Source: Paenibacillus sp. FSL H8-0079
GTDB lineage: Bacteria; Bacillota; Bacilli; Paenibacillales; Paenibacillaceae
Length of the DNA: 64,000 nucleotides
Direction: 5' to 3'
Assembly: GCF_037991315.1 (NCBI RefSeq)
Contig: NZ_CP150300.1
Coordinates: 2,294,001-2,358,000 of the forward strand
Shown here: piece after piece, positions 62,607 to 64,000 of the stretch
How the letters are laid out: the number at the start of each line of letters is the position of its first letter
Numbering within the stretch: the stretch's first letter is position 1
Program-made: the position numbers and the translations under genes
The notes under the pieces: generated by a model
Told to the model about the DNA's origin: nothing
The model's database searches: none
What the model saw: only the letters and a program-made list of their open reading frames with translations

Positions 62607-63527
62607 CTATACCTGAACCAGGGCAGACTCCATGGCTACGTTCTCATAGAACATTTTGCGATACTGTGAAGGCGTAGTGGCTTTATGTTTTTTAAACGTA
62701 GTGATGAAGTAGCTTAGATGCTCAAAACCCACATCCATGGCGATATCGACAATTTTGTGATCCGTATTCTCAAGCTGAACACAGGCCTGTTGCACGCGGT
62801 AATAGTTAATGTAATCTACAGGGGTTTTCTGCACCATCTGTTTGAAGAAACGGCAGAAATGTCCTTCGCTCATATTGGCCTCATCGGCCAGTTCTTTCAG
62901 CTTTAATGGTTCGGGATAACGCTTGTGGATATAGCCGAGCACGGATTTTAGCCGCTCTACCTTGTCATGACTCCCTGTAGCCACAGTGCCTTTGAGCGGG
63001 GCAGGTCTCATATGTTCGAACATTCGGGCAAATACGAGATATAGATACGCTTTCGTTGACATTTCACACGTTTCTGTTCTGGCAGCATGGTCCGCGAATA
63101 TGCGTTGCAGGTGATCCAGAATTTCTTGTCCCCAATCCTCATCTGCTTTGATATGAAAAGGGGGAATCACGGTTTTGCGAATCAGTGGACCGATGAATTT
63201 CTCCTGTACCGCATCGAAAGTGCGGCTGCCGAGCAGCTCGGGATTAAACACAATAGAAGAGAATACACAGGGAACATTGCCCTTTAGATAACCCGCATGA
63301 ATCTCACCTCGATTGATGAAAATGGCTTCTCCAGCTTGAACCTCAACGGTGTTCATATCAATCTGAAAGACGGCACAACCTTTGGTAACCATAGTGAACT
63401 CCATCTCATCATGCCAATGGCAATCGAGAATGCTATCTCCATTGAGTTGCTGGATATCCGGGTACACACTGACTGGATACATGGCATTGCCGTGAATTCG
63501 GTCTTCCCGTAATCGTTCACGTTCCAT
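62607..63527 (-). CDS. AraC family regulator with N-terminal cupin domain
   Basis: A 306-residue transcription factor. The N-terminal half is an AraC-type cupin (CHWHDEMEFTMVTKGCAVFQID ... GEAIFINRGEIHAGYL), which probably binds a sugar. The C-terminal double helix-turn-helix is LKELADEANMSEGHFCRFFKQMVQKTPVDYI and IAMDVGFEHLSYFITTFKKHKATTPSQYRK. AAAAGGAGG precedes ATG 63527 on the minus strand. It is divergent from the GH31 alpha-xylosidase gene, which it most likely activates, with a xyloside such as isoprimeverose or xylose as the expected signal. Confidence 0.9.
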   Translation of the reverse strand: MERERLREDRIHGNAMYPVSVYPDIQQLNGDSILDCHWHDEMEFTMVTKGCAVFQIDMNTVEVQAGEAIFINRGEIHAGYLKGNVPCVFSSIVFNPELLGSRTFDAVQEKFIGPLIRKTVIPPFHIKADEDWGQEILDHLQRIFADHAARTETCEMSTKAYLYLVFARMFEHMRPAPLKGTVATGSHDKVERLKSVLGYIHKRYPEPLKLKELADEANMSEGHFCRFFKQMVQKTPVDYINYYRVQQACVQLENTDHKIVDIAMDVGFEHLSYFITTFKKHKATTPSQYRKMFYENVAMESALVQV

Positions 63528-63556
63528 ATCAACGCCTCCTTTTACTTCATTATTAA

Positions 63557-63570
63557 TGTAATCGTTTCCA
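63557..63570 (+). promoter_or_regulatory. cre site (CcpA operator), candidate
   Basis: TGTAATCGTTTCCA matches TGWNANCGNTNNCA at every fixed position. It lies in the divergent spacer between the AraC-type regulator and the alpha-xylosidase, 30 bases from the regulator start. Confidence 0.7.
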
Positions 63571-63647
63571 AAGTTTGGTGTTGATGTTCAAGAATCGGAT
63601 GGTTAATATCAAAATCGTGATATATTTGGTCAAAATAAGAGAAGAAA

Positions 63648-63676
63648 TTCATTATTAATATCAATATTATTATAGT
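63648..63676 (+). promoter_or_regulatory. Candidate promoter of the alpha-xylosidase gene
   Basis: TTCATT (63648-63653), 17-bp spacer, TATAGT (63671-63676), 24 bases before the start codon. The weak -35 is compatible with activation by the AraC-type protein. Confidence 0.4.
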
Positions 63677-63699
63677 ATAACCAAAGGGGGAAAGAAAAC

Positions 63700-64000
63700 A
63701 TGAAATTTACTGATGGATTCTGGATGACTCGTGAAGGGTACCAAATTCAAAACCCGACTGACATTCGTGATATTGTGCAAAAAGATAATTCTTTGACCGT
63801 ATATGCGGCAACTAAATATATTCGCAGCAAAGGCGACACGTTGAACGGTACATTGCTTAAAGCAACATACAGCTCACCTATGCCTAACGTTATTCGTGTA
63901 ACCTTGAATCATCATAAAGGCGGAGTGAAAAAAGGGCCTGTATTTGAGCTTAACACGCAAGATGCAAACGTTGACATCTCGAAAAATGAACAAGGTGCAG
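63700..64000 (+). CDS. Alpha-xylosidase, GH31 (5' part; 3' end outside window)
   Basis: The first 100 codons of a GH31 enzyme. MKFTDGFWMTREGYQI followed by IRDIVQKDNSLTVYAATKYI is the N-terminal signature of YicI-type alpha-xylosidases, which remove alpha-1,6-xylose from xyloglucan oligosaccharides and isoprimeverose. The catalytic domain lies beyond the window, so specificity rests on this start alone. AAAGGGGGAAAG precedes ATG 63700. There is no signal peptide, so it should be cytoplasmic. Confidence 0.85.
   Translation, partial: MKFTDGFWMTREGYQIQNPTDIRDIVQKDNSLTVYAATKYIRSKGDTLNGTLLKATYSSPMPNVIRVTLNHHKGGVKKGPVFELNTQDANVDISKNEQGA

Noticed and set aside
1..64000. CRISPR arrays, tRNA/rRNA genes, transposases or prophage genes
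   Set aside because: No regularly spaced repeats, tRNA-like cloverleaf ends or mobile-element protein families were noticed in reading the window; the only repeat element found is the 166-bp one at 55576-55741.

Overview
The window reads as a chromosomal segment from a plant-polysaccharide-degrading member of the Bacillales, most likely Paenibacillus. Many genes have recognisable Bacillus subtilis counterparts (yqzE, yqhG, yqhH, ywbE, helD, xynC). The GC content looks moderate, ribosome-binding sites are strong GGAGG type, several genes start at TTG or GTG, and there are three YesM/YesN-type two-component systems beside ATPase-less sugar ABC transporters. The genus is inferred from gene content only. 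I saw no rRNA or tRNA gene, CRISPR array, prophage or insertion sequence with a transposase.

Layout. 1-8 kb: the 5' part of a GH30 glucuronoxylanase, a divergent polysaccharide deacetylase, a cell-wall amidase, and a yqzE / yqhG-yqhH block in B. subtilis-like order. 8-13.7 kb: a class II (B12-dependent) ribonucleotide reductase behind two tandem NrdR-box-like sites, then an OatA-like acyltransferase. 13.8-23.2 kb: a mannoside module (binding protein, two permeases, sensor kinase, AraC-type regulator, GH2 beta-mannosidase) with CcpA-type cre candidates. 23.3-32.6 kb: housekeeping and stress genes (FAD monooxygenase with divergent MarR regulator, Na+/H+ antiporter, aldo/keto reductase, NodB deacetylase, YwbE, a DUF4269-like protein, an unassigned permease).

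32.9-40.1 kb: a second sensor kinase / regulator / permease / permease / lipoprotein cassette with no hydrolase. 41.2-51.8 kb: a third such cassette that ends in a GH53 galactanase and a GH42 beta-galactosidase, so it is a galactan utilisation locus. The GH53 has no signal peptide, which implies that imported galacto-oligosaccharides are finished inside the cell. 52-61.2 kb: malic enzyme, HD phosphohydrolase, aromatic-acid-exporter family protein, a 166-bp inverted-repeat element, HelD, adenine deaminase. 61.5-64 kb: a secreted protein of unknown function, then an AraC regulator divergent from a GH31 alpha-xylosidase (truncated by the window edge) with a perfect cre match between them.

Working together: secreted and cytoplasmic hydrolases release or finish plant-wall sugars (xylan, mannan, galactan). 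Three lipoprotein/permease sets import oligosaccharides and must borrow an ATPase encoded elsewhere. Dedicated membrane sensors with AraC-type regulators switch each locus on, and CcpA probably damps some of them. Intrinsic terminators just after two of the binding-protein genes would raise binding protein over permease.
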